From: Nibribacter roseus
GTDB taxonomy: Bacteria; Bacteroidota; Bacteroidia; Cytophagales; Hymenobacteraceae
DNA: 64,000 bases
Assembly: GCF_042662225.1 (NCBI RefSeq)
Contig: NZ_JBHSYQ010000003.1
Span: 1,674,001-1,738,000, forward strand
Direction: 5' to 3'
The notes beneath the pieces were generated by a model. It searched no databases. It was not told where the DNA came from and was given only the letters and a program-made list of their open reading frames with translations. A program made the position numbers and the translations under genes. Position 1 is the first letter of the stretch. Every line of letters begins with the position of its first letter. Positions 53,189-61,683 of this stretch are shown in pieces.

Positions 53189-53683
53189 CTAGCCCACATA
53201 TTTTTCAAGTTCTCCTTTTTCAGATGCTTTTATAAGCTTCTTCAGTTCGCCTTTTACCTTTACCTGATTTTCAGGGTTGATGCTGTAGGCTACTATGCCT
53301 TTCAAGGTATTCAGCTTCACCGCCTTTTTATCTTTAGACATGGCCTTGTTCTCTACACAATATTTGGTGGCGCTGGCCAGGTATACGCCCAAAAAGGTAG
53401 GGTCTGTTTTGGTTAGTTCTACGGCAGTTTGGTCTATTTCAAAGGTGAAGTCTGGGGTTCCTTCCATCCATTTCAACAGAAACTGCATGGCCGACAGGCG
53501 CTGTTGGTTGCTCTCAATGTGAGGGGTAGACAAAATGTAGTCAGCTGCCTGCAACACAGCGTTTTCAGCTTGAGCATAGTCTGCTTTCTCAGTGAGGGAA
53601 ATTTGACTGAAATCAGGTAAAGTTTGCGCTAAAGAGCCAAAGCTCATGAGGCAAAGGGAGAAAAATGGTAGAAGCTTTTTCAT
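53189..53683 (-). CDS. Exported protein of unknown function (164 aa)
   Basis: Signal peptide MKKLLPFFSLCLMSFGSLAQ, then a helical, Lys-rich domain (SAMQFLLKWMEGTPDFTFEIDQTAVELTKTDPTFLGVYLASATKYCVEN; LNTLKGIVAYSINPENQVKVKGELKKLIKASEKGELEKYV). No domain family is recognised; similar single-domain proteins are frequent in Bacteroidota as far as I recall. Monocistronic, with an element-terminator pair downstream. Confidence 0.75.
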   Translation of the reverse strand: MKKLLPFFSLCLMSFGSLAQTLPDFSQISLTEKADYAQAENAVLQAADYILSTPHIESNQQRLSAMQFLLKWMEGTPDFTFEIDQTAVELTKTDPTFLGVYLASATKYCVENKAMSKDKKAVKLNTLKGIVAYSINPENQVKVKGELKKLIKASEKGELEKYVG

Positions 53684-53828
53684 AACTGTGATGTTAGGTT
53701 GAGAGATGGATGAATATACAACTTTTTGATTAGTTGCCCCGTCAAGTCAAATCAATTCTGGTGGAAAAAAGAACTGTTTGGTTTTTTAAAGCTCTACAAT
53801 ACGCAACATCTTTTGAGGCTTGTAAATG

Positions 53829-53859
53829 AAAAACGCCAGCACGAGTGGCTGGCGTTTTT
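53829..53859 (-). terminator. Terminator fused to palindromic element copy 14
   Basis: 12-bp stem AAAAACGCCAGC / GCTGGCGTTTTT with an ACGAGTG loop. The stem resembles the fused terminators at 34296 and 53046 (shared AACGCC/GGCGTT core). Confidence 0.85.
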
Positions 53860-53892
53860 GATGTGTTTTCTGTAAAACAGGCCGGAAACAGG
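53852..53892. repeat. Intergenic palindromic element, copy 14
   Basis: GCGTTTTTGATGTGTTTTCT, then GTAAAACAGGCCGGAAACAGG. It shares the right arm of the preceding terminator hairpin and lies past the stop codon of the OmpA-family gene. Confidence 0.75.
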
Positions 53893-53898
53893 TTTAGG

Positions 53899-54894
53899 TT
53901 AGTTTGCTTCTAAAATTTTGAAGAGTTCGTCTAGCTTAGGGGTGAGGATGATCTCGGTGCGGCGGTTTTTCTGACGAGCCTCGGCGGTTTTGGCTGGGTC
54001 TAACGGAACATTGTCAGCGCGGCCGGAAGGGGTGATTTTAGTGCCAGGCAAACCAGCATTAGCCAGAATACGGGTAATTTCAGTCGCACGCAACACACTC
54101 AGGTCCCAGTTGTCTTGCATTCCCTGGGTGCCTCTTGAAATCGGAACATCATCTGTGTGTCCTTCTACTAATACGTTTACATCTTCCTGGTCTTTGAGGG
54201 CAGACGCCAATTTGCGTAGGGCATCCTGGCCTTTGGCGTCTACCTTGGTAGAACCAGACTTAAACAACAGTTGCTCTGATAGGGACACGTATACCTTGCC
54301 GTTGCGCACATCTACTGATAGATCTTTGCTGTTAAAGCCCAGCAAAGCATTGCTCACTTTGTTGCGGAGAGCGTCTACGGCTTTGTCTTTCTCGGCCAGA
54401 ATGCGCTCCAATTCGTTCAGGCGTTGTTCACGGGCTTGTAAATCTGAACTGAGTTGGTCTAGCTGAGAGCGGTTCTTGGTTAAAGTCTCATTCAGCTTCT
54501 TCATTTCATCCTCGCGGCGTGCAAGGTCTTTTGAAAGCTTAGACGTTTCCAGAGCGCTGTTGGCTAAAAGCTTGTCGTGGTTCTTAATAAGCTTGTCATA
54601 GGTGTTGCTGAGTTCGCCGTACAGGCTTTGGGTCTTGCGGTAAGCTGAGCCTAGTTGGGCGGTATCAGCGGCCAGACGTTGGCGCACTTCGCTTAAATCT
54701 GCCACCTGCTTGCTCAGGTCAGAGCGCTCTAAGGTGGTTTGGGCAAGTGTAGCCTCACATTCAGCTTTCTCCCGCTCCAGGTTTACTTTCTGAGCCAGCA
54801 GATCGTTGTACTTTTTGGTGGTGGTACAAGAGCCTAAGAGGCTAGTACCTAACAAGGCCACGCCAACATAGCGGAGCAAAGATTTCTCTAACAT
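53899..54894 (-). CDS. OmpA-family lipoprotein with coiled coil (331 aa)
   Basis: Lipoprotein signal ending in LLGSC (Cys about 22), then a coiled coil at about residues 30-185 (many heptads; NDLLAQKVNLEREKAECEATLAQ, EMKKLNETLTKNRSQLDQLSSDLQ), and a C-terminal OmpA-like peptidoglycan-binding domain at about 200-325. The binding motif is VNVLVEGHTDDVPI...DNWDLSVLRATEITRIL and the end is EARQKNRRTEIILTP. It likely tethers the outer membrane to peptidoglycan. It is a tandem paralogue of the gene at 55160, with which it shares the DNWDLSVLRATEITR segment. Confidence 0.9.
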   Translation of the reverse strand: MLEKSLLRYVGVALLGTSLLGSCTTTKKYNDLLAQKVNLEREKAECEATLAQTTLERSDLSKQVADLSEVRQRLAADTAQLGSAYRKTQSLYGELSNTYDKLIKNHDKLLANSALETSKLSKDLARREDEMKKLNETLTKNRSQLDQLSSDLQAREQRLNELERILAEKDKAVDALRNKVSNALLGFNSKDLSVDVRNGKVYVSLSEQLLFKSGSTKVDAKGQDALRKLASALKDQEDVNVLVEGHTDDVPISRGTQGMQDNWDLSVLRATEITRILANAGLPGTKITPSGRADNVPLDPAKTAEARQKNRRTEIILTPKLDELFKILEAN

Positions 54895-55048
54895 AACTGA
54901 AACGTTAAATAAAGGATTGGTAGTTGGTTTGGTTCTTGGTGCCCTTCTGATTTCAGATGAGCAAACGAGTTCACTGACAATTACTCAGCCGCTACACCGG
55001 GCATTACGCAAAGATAAAAACGCTGTGCTCTTGCCCAAGTGCCGGCTG

Positions 55049-55090
55049 GCGTTTTGCTGCTCTTTTTTAAAAATCAGGTAAAAAAGAAGC
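55049..55090. repeat. Intergenic palindromic element, copy 15 (diverged)
   Basis: GCGTTTTGCTGCTCTTTTTT, then AAAAATCAGGTAAAAAAGAAGC. The weakest full-length copy; located past the 3' end of the second OmpA gene and next to its terminator. Confidence 0.45.
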
Positions 55091-55111
55091 CGGAGCAAAG
55101 GCCCCGGCTTC
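55080..55111 (-). terminator. Terminator of the 237-aa OmpA-family gene
   Basis: On the minus strand: stem GAAGCCGG / CCGGCTTC with a 10-base loop, followed by a T-run. Confidence 0.85.
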
Positions 55112-55159
55112 AGAACATATTTTATGGAGCACAGATAACCTGTGCGCTGCGCCAGTGGC

Positions 55160-55873
55160 TTAGTTGCTGCTTTGCAGCAACTGCAGGATTTTCTCAAAGT
55201 TAGGAGCCAAGATGATCTCGGTACGGCGGTTGCTCTGACGGGCCTCTGGAGTACGGGTCATGGCTACCGGAGTAAACTGACCGCGACCAGCAGGAACAAT
55301 CATTTGCGGCGGAACCCCATTGTTTACTAACAAACGGGTAATTTCAGTAGCGCGCAGTACGCTCAGGTCCCAGTTGTCTTTATAGGTAATGTTGTTAGAG
55401 GCAACGGCTACATCATCAGTATGGCCTTCTACTATAATTTCAGTGTCACGGTGAGACTTAACAGCAGAAGCTAATTTACTTAAAGCTGCCTGGCCACTAG
55501 GGTTTACTTTAGTGCTACCCGTGGCAAAAAGAAGTTTTTCAGGCATGGTTACATACACTTTGCCATCTCTAACGGCTACTGTAAGACCTTGCTCCTGGAA
55601 ACCAGCCAATGCTTCGTTTACGGCAGAACGCAATTCGTTCAGAATTCTTTCTTTCTGCGCAATCTGCTGCTGGTACTGGGCTAATTTAGCATCACGGTCA
55701 CGTAAATCAGCGTTGGCTTTCTCTAAATTGCGCTCAGCGGCAGTTTTCTCCTGCTCTAACGCATTTTTGCTAGCCTCAAGCTCTTTGTATTTCTTTGAAG
55801 AGACGCAAGACCCTAAAAGGGTAACCCCAAACACCAGAGCCATGGCGGAAGAGGCGAAACGAATGTTTTTCAT
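55160..55873 (-). CDS. OmpA-family lipoprotein with short coiled coil (237 aa)
   Basis: Lipoprotein signal MKNIRFASSAMALVFGVTLLGSC, a short coiled coil at about 30-80 (KYKELEASKNALEQEKTAAERNLEKANADLRDRDAKLAQYQQQI) and an OmpA-like domain at about 105-235 with TEIIVEGHTDDVAVA...DNWDLSVLRATEITRLLVNN and the end EARQSNRRTEIILAPNF. Same domain order as the neighbouring 331-aa paralogue, but the coiled coil is about 100 residues shorter. A TACATTTG -7 box is 35 bases upstream and a terminator separates it from the paralogue. Confidence 0.9.
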   Translation of the reverse strand: MKNIRFASSAMALVFGVTLLGSCVSSKKYKELEASKNALEQEKTAAERNLEKANADLRDRDAKLAQYQQQIAQKERILNELRSAVNEALAGFQEQGLTVAVRDGKVYVTMPEKLLFATGSTKVNPSGQAALSKLASAVKSHRDTEIIVEGHTDDVAVASNNITYKDNWDLSVLRATEITRLLVNNGVPPQMIVPAGRGQFTPVAMTRTPEARQSNRRTEIILAPNFEKILQLLQSSN

Positions 55874-55908
55874 AGTGAAAGAATAATAACAATAAAGGGT
55901 TTCAGTTG

Positions 55909-55916
55909 CAAATGTA
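55909..55916 (-). promoter_or_regulatory. -7 box (TACATTTG) of the 237-aa OmpA gene
   Basis: Exact TAnnTTTG match on the minus strand, 35 bases before the start codon. Confidence 0.5.
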
Positions 55917-56425
55917 GTAATAGTGTGCGGTAATTCCGAAGATTTATTAAAATTCGTTGTGTCATTAACGCTTTATAGACAGCTGTAATTGTGTGGTAAT
56001 AATTTTAATATTAGCATGTGTAGGGATAAATGTCTGTTACTCAAATAAATAATTTTGATAATTTCAGGTATTTAGATGAAGCTTATTTCACAATATTGCT
56101 TTTTATTAATGATGTTATTCTAGTTGCTAAACCTTTTTAATTAACTGAATATTCAACAAAATGCATGGGAGAAATAAAGTTTGGAGTATCAAAAAACAGG
56201 TGGGAGCTTAGCTTATCTGTGTTTTGGCAGAAAAATGCGGAAGAGAAGGAGACTAACGGCTCTCAGCGAAAAGAAGTGGAAGAAAGCACGTTCTGAAGCA
56301 TCTGGAGACATGTAGCGCTGCAGCCTAAGATGCTCTAAGCCGAAACGTATTTAAATAAAAGCAGTAAAAAGGCAGATGCCTTAATGGTAAATTATTTAGG
56401 AAGTAGGCTGCTACTGTTTCTTTTT
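55917..56425. other. 500-bp AT-rich divergent region
   Basis: No supported reading frame, repeat or hairpin was seen. It separates an OmpA-type gene from accD; it may hold upstream regulatory sites that I cannot define. Confidence 0.4.
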
Positions 56426-56433
56426 TATCTTTG
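56426..56433 (+). promoter_or_regulatory. -7 box (TATCTTTG) of accD
   Basis: Exact TAnnTTTG followed by C, 73 bases before the accD start codon. Confidence 0.5.
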
Positions 56434-56506
56434 CAGCCTTGTTTGCCATACCTGTGTGTGGTTATTCCCAAGGAGCATCATTGTTGAAAAACCTTAAGGA
56501 TACCTT

Positions 56507-57403
56507 ATGTCTTGGTTTAGAAGAGTAGAAAAAGGGATTGTTACCCCTACGGAGCAAAAAAAAGAAACACCAGATGGTCTGTGGCATAAGTGCCCTGAAT
56601 GTAAAACAGTCATCAGTAAGGCAGAGCATCGGCAAAACCTGTACACTTGCCCGTCTTGCGATTTTCATGACCGTGTTAATTCCCACGAGTATTTTGAAAT
56701 ACTGTTTGATGACAACGAGTTTCAGGAGTTAGATGAAAATCTGAGCTCATCTGACCCGCTGAGCTTTGTAGATACCAAGCCCTACCCAGACCGGATAGTG
56801 GCCACCCAGCGTAAAACCAATTTGAAAGACGCCGTTCGTACTGCTCATGGTAAGGCAAACGGCGTGGACTTAGTGGTGGCCTGTATGGACTTCAATTTCA
56901 TTGGTGGTTCAATGGGCTCCGTTGTAGGGGAAAAGATTTCACGGGCCATAGACTATAGCCGCAAACATAAAATCCCGTTTCTGATGATATCAAAATCAGG
57001 CGGAGCCAGAATGATGGAGGCGGGCTATTCTCTAATGCAAATGGCTAAAACCTCTGCTAAACTGGCCTTGCTTTCTGAAGAGAAAGTGCCCTACATCTCT
57101 TTGTTGACAGATCCCACCACTGGTGGTGTAACCGCCTCTTTTGCCATGTTGGGTGACTTCAACATTTCTGAGCCGGGTGCACTGATTGGGTTTGCCGGTC
57201 CACGGGTAATTAAAGAAACCATTGGCAAAGACTTGCCTAAAGGATTCCAGAGTGCGGAGTTTGTGTTGGAGCATGGTTTTCTTGATTTTATAGTACACCG
57301 CAAAGAGCTGAAACAGAGATTAGCTGATCTTCTTACAATGCTAGCTGAACCACAGGCTACGCCAGCAGTTGAACCTGCGGTAGCCAAAGCGGTAGCTAAG
57401 TAA
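56507..57403 (+). CDS. accD: Acetyl-CoA carboxylase carboxyltransferase subunit beta
   Basis: 298-residue cytoplasmic subunit that transfers carboxyl groups from biotin to acetyl-CoA in the first step of fatty acid synthesis. It has the N-terminal zinc ribbon with Cys29, Cys32, Cys48 and Cys51 (KCPECKT...YTCPSCDF) and the crotonase-like core (GSVVGEKISRAIDYS, SKSGGARMMEAGYSLMQMAKT, PTTGGVTASFAMLGD, GPRVIKETI, GFLDFIVHRKELK). It ends in an Ala/Pro/Val-rich tail. Normal length; a lone gene with its own terminator, not next to accA. Confidence 0.97.
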   Translation: MSWFRRVEKGIVTPTEQKKETPDGLWHKCPECKTVISKAEHRQNLYTCPSCDFHDRVNSHEYFEILFDDNEFQELDENLSSSDPLSFVDTKPYPDRIVATQRKTNLKDAVRTAHGKANGVDLVVACMDFNFIGGSMGSVVGEKISRAIDYSRKHKIPFLMISKSGGARMMEAGYSLMQMAKTSAKLALLSEEKVPYISLLTDPTTGGVTASFAMLGDFNISEPGALIGFAGPRVIKETIGKDLPKGFQSAEFVLEHGFLDFIVHRKELKQRLADLLTMLAEPQATPAVEPAVAKAVAK

Positions 57404-57424
57404 AACAGTACATATACCTTTTAG

Positions 57425-57468
57425 AAACGGTGCCTGCTTTCAAATTGAGCAGGCACCGTTTTTTTTAT
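57425..57468 (+). terminator. Intrinsic terminator of accD
   Basis: 14-bp stem AAACGGTGCCTGCT / AGCAGGCACCGTTT with a 9-base loop and a T-run. Confidence 0.92.
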
Positions 57469-57604
57469 GAATAATTGGCACGATTATTACTTTAGATAAT
57501 ATAGTTTTACGCCTATATCTAAACATTTTACCATTAAAAGGAGTATGTAAGTCCGATGTGAGGCTTACGCAAAAGCAACACTTTCAAACCAAAAGAAAAA
57601 GACT

Positions 57605-58315
57605 ATGAAAATTATTAAAGGATCTTTTATTGCATTGTTAGCAGGAAGCATGTTTTTTTCTTCTTGCCAATCTAGTAACACTGGTAGTACAAGCGGTACA
57701 AACAACGGTGGAATGAGCAAAACCACCAAGGGTGGTATCATTGGGGCCGGTAGTGGTGCCGTTGTGGGTGGTATCATTGGTAGAGCTACCGGTAACACCG
57801 CAGCCGGAGCAATTATTGGTGCCGCCGTGGGTGGTACCGCCGGTGCCGTAATAGGCCGCCGGATGGACAAGCAGGCAGAAGAGCTGGAGCGTGAAATGAA
57901 GAGTGCCCAGGTTGAGCGTGTAGGGGAAGGTATTAAAGTTACCTTTGATGCCGGTATTCTATTCGCCACGAACTCATCAGATCTGCAGCCATCTTCCAGA
58001 GCTGATATTCAGAAATTAGCCGAAACGTTGAAGAAATACCCAGGCACTAACGTGTTGATTGAAGGCCATGCCGATAACACTGGTACTGATGCCATCAACC
58101 AGCCATTGTCAGAGCGTCGGGCTCAGGCGGTTGCGAACTATGCTATTTCCTTAGGAGTTGAGCCAGGTCGTATACAGACCAGAGGATATGGTTCAACACA
58201 GCCGATTGCTGATAACACGACAGCCGCTGGTCGTCAGCAGAACCGTCGTGTAGAAGTGGCCATCTTCGCTAGTGAAGAAATGAAAGCTGCTGCTGAGCGC
58301 GGTGAATTGAAGTAA
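57605..58315 (+). CDS. OmpA-family lipoprotein with glycine zipper (236 aa)
   Basis: Lipoprotein signal (LLAGSMFFSSC), a Ser/Thr/Gly linker, then a YMGG-type glycine zipper with repeats GGIIGAGSGAVVGGIIGRATGN and IIGAAVGGTAGAVIGRRM (residues about 38-85), which can insert in or span a membrane, and a C-terminal OmpA domain (NVLIEGHADNTGTDAINQPLSERRAQAVANYAISLG...RQQNRRVEVAIFAS). The OmpA part has the Asp and Arg that bind diaminopimelate. Typical outer membrane stability protein; it follows the accD terminator and ends in its own. Confidence 0.92.
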   Translation: MKIIKGSFIALLAGSMFFSSCQSSNTGSTSGTNNGGMSKTTKGGIIGAGSGAVVGGIIGRATGNTAAGAIIGAAVGGTAGAVIGRRMDKQAEELEREMKSAQVERVGEGIKVTFDAGILFATNSSDLQPSSRADIQKLAETLKKYPGTNVLIEGHADNTGTDAINQPLSERRAQAVANYAISLGVEPGRIQTRGYGSTQPIADNTTAAGRQQNRRVEVAIFASEEMKAAAERGELK

Positions 58316-58338
58316 GAACTTATTTAATGGTAAAATAG

Positions 58339-58368
58339 AAACGGCTACCTTGTGGTAGCCGTTTTTTT
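58339..58368 (+). terminator. Intrinsic terminator of the glycine-zipper OmpA gene
   Basis: 11-bp stem AAACGGCTACC / GGTAGCCGTTT with a four-base loop and a T-run. Confidence 0.9.
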
Positions 58369-58486
58369 GTGCTTATAATTTTAAATCTGCTGCTTCTTTG
58401 AGTTCTAAGCCTTTATTTGTTCGTTCTTCTTAAGAACCAATTTTTATGAGGTGATAAGAGTATTTCGTGCTCTAGACAAGCAGCTA

Positions 58487-59134
58487 TCAACTGTTTTGCC
58501 TTTTTCTGTTAGGCTTGCTGGAATAAACAGCCAACATAGTGAGAGCGGCTCCTAAAAGAGCTACGGCTATGTCTTTCTGGGCATCCCACACATCTCCTTG
58601 CGTTCCTAAATAGGCCATTCCCTGTGCTGGAAAGAAAATATCGGCCACAGCCCATTCTACCAATTCATAAATGGCGCCAAGGCTAACCGTTAGATCTATG
58701 GGGAGTAGAAGCGTAAAGATAAGCTTCATGTTGGTAAGTCGCCAGAAGACTTCGTACATGGGGTAAGCCAATAAAAATCCGAAACTGAAATGAACTAGAC
58801 GGTCATAGTGGTTACGCTCCAGTCTCAACTGGTCTTGCACCCAAAAACCAAAGGGATTTTCAGCATATGTGTATTGGCTACCATACACGTGCAGCATCAT
58901 GAACAGAAACATACAGGTGTAGCTCAGGTCTGAAAAACGGAAATGCTTGTAGAAAGCCACCAGCAGTATAATAGCGGTAAAAGTAAGGGTGTTTTCCAGC
59001 CACCAATTCTTCAGGTCCGGAGTATTAAAGCCGGTGTATGACCAGTATGCCGCAAATAAAACGACATATGCAATAAGCCAAGGGTTTTTCCGGAATGGTA
59101 AACGTTCATTGTCTGTGGCAACGGTGAAGGTCAT
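58487..59134 (-). CDS. DUF2238 family membrane protein (YjdF-like)
   Basis: 215 residues from ATG 59134; the longer frame from 59212 adds an unlikely leader. Six membrane segments are visible. The DUF2238 signature is present: FSDLSYTCMFLFMMLHVYGSQYTYAENPFGFW, NHYDRLVHFSFGFLLAYPMYE and EWAVADIFFPAQGMAYLGTQGDVWDAQKDIA. The conserved acidic and His residues in the membrane look like an enzyme or metal site, but the family has no established role. Lone leftward gene. Confidence 0.88.
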   Translation of the reverse strand: MTFTVATDNERLPFRKNPWLIAYVVLFAAYWSYTGFNTPDLKNWWLENTLTFTAIILLVAFYKHFRFSDLSYTCMFLFMMLHVYGSQYTYAENPFGFWVQDQLRLERNHYDRLVHFSFGFLLAYPMYEVFWRLTNMKLIFTLLLPIDLTVSLGAIYELVEWAVADIFFPAQGMAYLGTQGDVWDAQKDIAVALLGAALTMLAVYSSKPNRKRQNS

Positions 59135-59286
59135 GCAGGTTCTGGGTTTCGATAGGGTAGTGCAACCCACAGATAACGTACAGAGCCGCTCAAAGTTTGA
59201 AAGCAGGGGCAAGTGGTATTTGCCTTAACTGTTGCAAATCAGTTACAGGTACAGTCTTGCCCTAACTTATAAAATAAGATGACAGT

Positions 59287-59328
59287 CCTGTTTTAGGCTT
59301 GATTTTAGGAAAACAGGGTTAAAACAGA
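59287..59328. repeat. Intergenic palindromic element, copy 16
   Basis: CCTGTTTTAGGCTTGATTTT, then GGAAAACAGGGTTAAAACAG. It follows the 3' end of the leftward MBL hydrolase gene. Confidence 0.8.
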
Positions 59329-59346
59329 AGCTAACTTTGATACAGC

Positions 59347-60072
59347 TTAGACCGCCTCGTCAAAGGCAAAGGAAACTGCCGGAAGCATAAACTCAGGTTG
59401 ATGATACACCAAAGAGAAAGGATTGTCTTCGGGTGCCTCCGAAGGATTGCAGTGGTAGCCATATACCTCATACCCTTGACCCACCGATTCAAGCTTCTTA
59501 TAATAGGTGTGGGCGGTGTTGCTCTCCTGGAAAGACAAATCATGAAACACAATTGTGTGTTTTGGAGGCATGCCGCGCAGATATGCAAAGAAGGCTTCTG
59601 GCTGTCCTAGATCACCGGAGTAGGCAATGCGTTGGCCATTTTCTTCAAAAATGTAAGCATAGGTTTGCATGTTTTCTGCATGTTGGCCATACGTGTCAAC
59701 TGCCGTAATTCCGGGTAACTCAGAAAGGGGCACAAAATCTACGTACTTGTCAGGCTTTTGCAGTTGCAGCCGCAGGAACTCGTAAACCTCTTCCCTGAAG
59801 TCATCATCGGGGTACAAGATGACGGGGCGGCAATTATTGTTGTAGAAATAGCAATGCAGTAAAGTATTCGCCAAGCTACCGGTATGGTCGTTGTGCAGGT
59901 GGGTAAGCAAGATGTATTTTATGCTTTGGGTTAGGTTATGGTGGCGAAGGGTAGGGTATACCGTAAAGCCGCAATCGAGCAGTATTGTGTTCCCTTTAAA
60001 CTGAACCATAGCCGCGGAATTGCCATAGTCAATGTCAAAAGCCCCGCCAGTACCTAAAAATGTGATTTTCAT
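59347..60072 (-). CDS. Metallo-beta-lactamase fold hydrolase
   Basis: 241 residues from ATG 60072 (MKITFLGTGGAFDIDYGNSA); the longer frame from 60276 has no homologous look and is rejected. The zinc-binding HxHxDH motif is LTHLHNDHTGS (about residues 62-72). Further metal ligands are probably in GQRIAYSGDLGQ and VFHDLSFQ. The family includes phosphodiesterases, RNase Z-like and arylsulfatase-like enzymes; substrate not assignable. A palindromic element follows its stop codon. Confidence 0.88.
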   Translation of the reverse strand: MKITFLGTGGAFDIDYGNSAAMVQFKGNTILLDCGFTVYPTLRHHNLTQSIKYILLTHLHNDHTGSLANTLLHCYFYNNNCRPVILYPDDDFREEVYEFLRLQLQKPDKYVDFVPLSELPGITAVDTYGQHAENMQTYAYIFEENGQRIAYSGDLGQPEAFFAYLRGMPPKHTIVFHDLSFQESNTAHTYYKKLESVGQGYEVYGYHCNPSEAPEDNPFSLVYHQPEFMLPAVSFAFDEAV

Positions 60073-60484
60073 AGTCCGCAAATTTTTTACACCTGCCAAG
60101 TGCGTTCTACGTAATTCGTGAGAAAAGGGGCACGCGCAGTAGCAGAATCTTTCCAAAAAAAGCTTTGGTTGAACAGCATAAGCGGCTATATAGAAGGTGT
60201 GGCAGAAGCAGCTTCGTCTACGCGAGCTGTGGGAAATATGGAACTTGAATCCTCCCGCGGAGAAACCTGCGTGCAAGCCGACTTAGGGTATGCTGTCGCA
60301 CCGTGCCACCTGGAGCAACAATAAAAGACTTCTTTAGGTGCTGGAGAAGTAGACAGCTGGTTTGATGCCAGTACCTTTTAGTTAAATTTAACCGGAACAT
60401 AATATGTGATTTAAACTTGATTTAGCCCTAAATCCGTATGTTCTGGTTACCTTGCAAGTGCTAAGGCATCTGAAATTATAGAGT
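60073..60484. other. Divergent 410-bp intergenic region
   Basis: No supported gene and no clear hairpin. A weak TACCTTGC motif around 60450 may serve the radical SAM gene. Confidence 0.4.
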
Positions 60485-61465
60485 ATGCGCTTAATTCCTC
60501 ATCCGGTTCTCTGCAATTATTACGTTACCTACCGGTGCAACGCCAAATGTTCGTTCTGTGACATTTGGGAAAAGCCCTCGCCCTACATTCAACTGGAAGA
60601 TGTGAAGCAGAACCTAAGCGATCTGCGCAAACTAGGAGTGAACGTGGTGGATTTTACCGGCGGTGAGCCGCTTTTGCACCGTCAGATAGATCAGTTTTTA
60701 GAGGTGGCCCAAAATTTTGGGTTTATCACCACCCTTACCACCAACGGTCTGTTGTACCCTAAATGGGCGGAGCGACTGAAAGGGAAAGTAGACATGCTGC
60801 ATTTCTCTTTAGACTCCGCTGACAAAGAGGAGCATGACACGGGGCGTGGGGTGCCATGTTTTGATGCCGTGCTTGAATCAATAAAAATTGCCAAACGCCT
60901 GGGCGAGCGGCCTGACATTCTGTTTACAGTGTTCAAGCACAACCTGCACCAGATGGAACAGGTGTACCAGGAGATTTGCCTGCCCAACAAGCTCATGCTG
61001 ATCGTAAATCCTGCCTTTGAATACAACCAGGTAGAAACCGGCGACCGTCTTTCAGAGGAAGAGCTGGATTATCTGACCACCTTCAGTAAGCAGAAGTGGG
61101 TGTATCTGAATGAGGCCTTTATTCAGCTTCGGAAAGACGGCGGAAACCACATTGATAAACCTGTCTGCAAAGCTGCCAGCTCTACTTTAGTCATTTCGCC
61201 TGAAAATGAATTGGTGCTTCCTTGCTACCACCTCGGTGCCCAGAAATTTCAGATTGAAGGTAACCTGTATGAGCTCTACAAATCTGCCGACGTAAAGAAA
61301 TTGATAGAACTGGAAGGCCGCCTGCCGGCCTGCGAGGGCTGTACCATCAATTGCTATATGCAGCCCAGCTTTGCGGTTGAAATGAACAGCTACTGGTGGA
61401 AAGCCCTGCCCAGCACCCTTAAATACAACCTGCGCAAAGGCACTTGGAAACGCATGCTTTCCTGA
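60485..61465 (+). CDS. Radical SAM protein with SPASM-like C-terminus
   Basis: 326-residue cytoplasmic enzyme. The [4Fe-4S]-SAM motif C-x3-C-x2-C is CNAKCSFC (Cys18, 22, 25), followed by the GGEP motif (DFTGGEPLLHRQ) and TTNGLLY. The C-terminal part adds Cys residues at CKAAS, CYHL and CEGCTINCYM that can hold auxiliary clusters, as in SPASM/twitch proteins. No peptide precursor is found next to it, so a role in peptide modification is not supported by context; lipid or cofactor chemistry is equally possible. A lone rightward gene, followed by a heptamer array that begins in its stop codon. Confidence 0.85.
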   Translation: MRLIPHPVLCNYYVTYRCNAKCSFCDIWEKPSPYIQLEDVKQNLSDLRKLGVNVVDFTGGEPLLHRQIDQFLEVAQNFGFITTLTTNGLLYPKWAERLKGKVDMLHFSLDSADKEEHDTGRGVPCFDAVLESIKIAKRLGERPDILFTVFKHNLHQMEQVYQEICLPNKLMLIVNPAFEYNQVETGDRLSEEELDYLTTFSKQKWVYLNEAFIQLRKDGGNHIDKPVCKAASSTLVISPENELVLPCYHLGAQKFQIEGNLYELYKSADVKKLIELEGRLPACEGCTINCYMQPSFAVEMNSYWWKALPSTLKYNLRKGTWKRMLS

Positions 61466-61520
61466 GAGACAAGACGCAAGATTCAGGACACAAAACGCAA
61501 GACATAAGACACAAGAAATG
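61465..61520. repeat. Heptamer tandem array (AGACNCA)n
   Basis: Eight units at 7-bp spacing: AGAGACA, AGACGCA, AGATTCA, GGACACA, AAACGCA, AGACATA, AGACACA, AGAAATG. Rotated, the unit is GACNCAA, close to the GACTCAR array at 33216. Confidence 0.8.
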
Positions 61521-61540
61521 ATTCTTAAGGGGCAGATTGA

Positions 61541-61583
61541 GCTGTTTTTGAGCCATTTTCCTGAAAACAAGCCAAAAACAGGA
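61541..61583. repeat. Intergenic palindromic element, copy 17
   Basis: GCTGTTTTTGAGCCATTTTC, then CTGAAAACAAGCCAAAAACAG. Between the two heptamer arrays of this intergenic region. Confidence 0.8.
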
Positions 61584-61644
61584 GTAAAGTTGTGCTGCAA
61601 GTTTTCCTCTGCTGCACGTATTTTTGATTAAGTTAACCTCCAGC

Positions 61645-61679
61645 AATTCTTAATTCATAATTCTAAATTCTTAATTATA
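61645..61679. repeat. AT-rich heptamer tandem array
   Basis: Five units at exact 7-bp spacing, AATTCTT, AATTCAT, AATTCTA, AATTCTT, AATTATA, ending 4 bases before the start codon of the carbonic anhydrase gene. Confidence 0.8.
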
Positions 61680-61683
61680 AACT

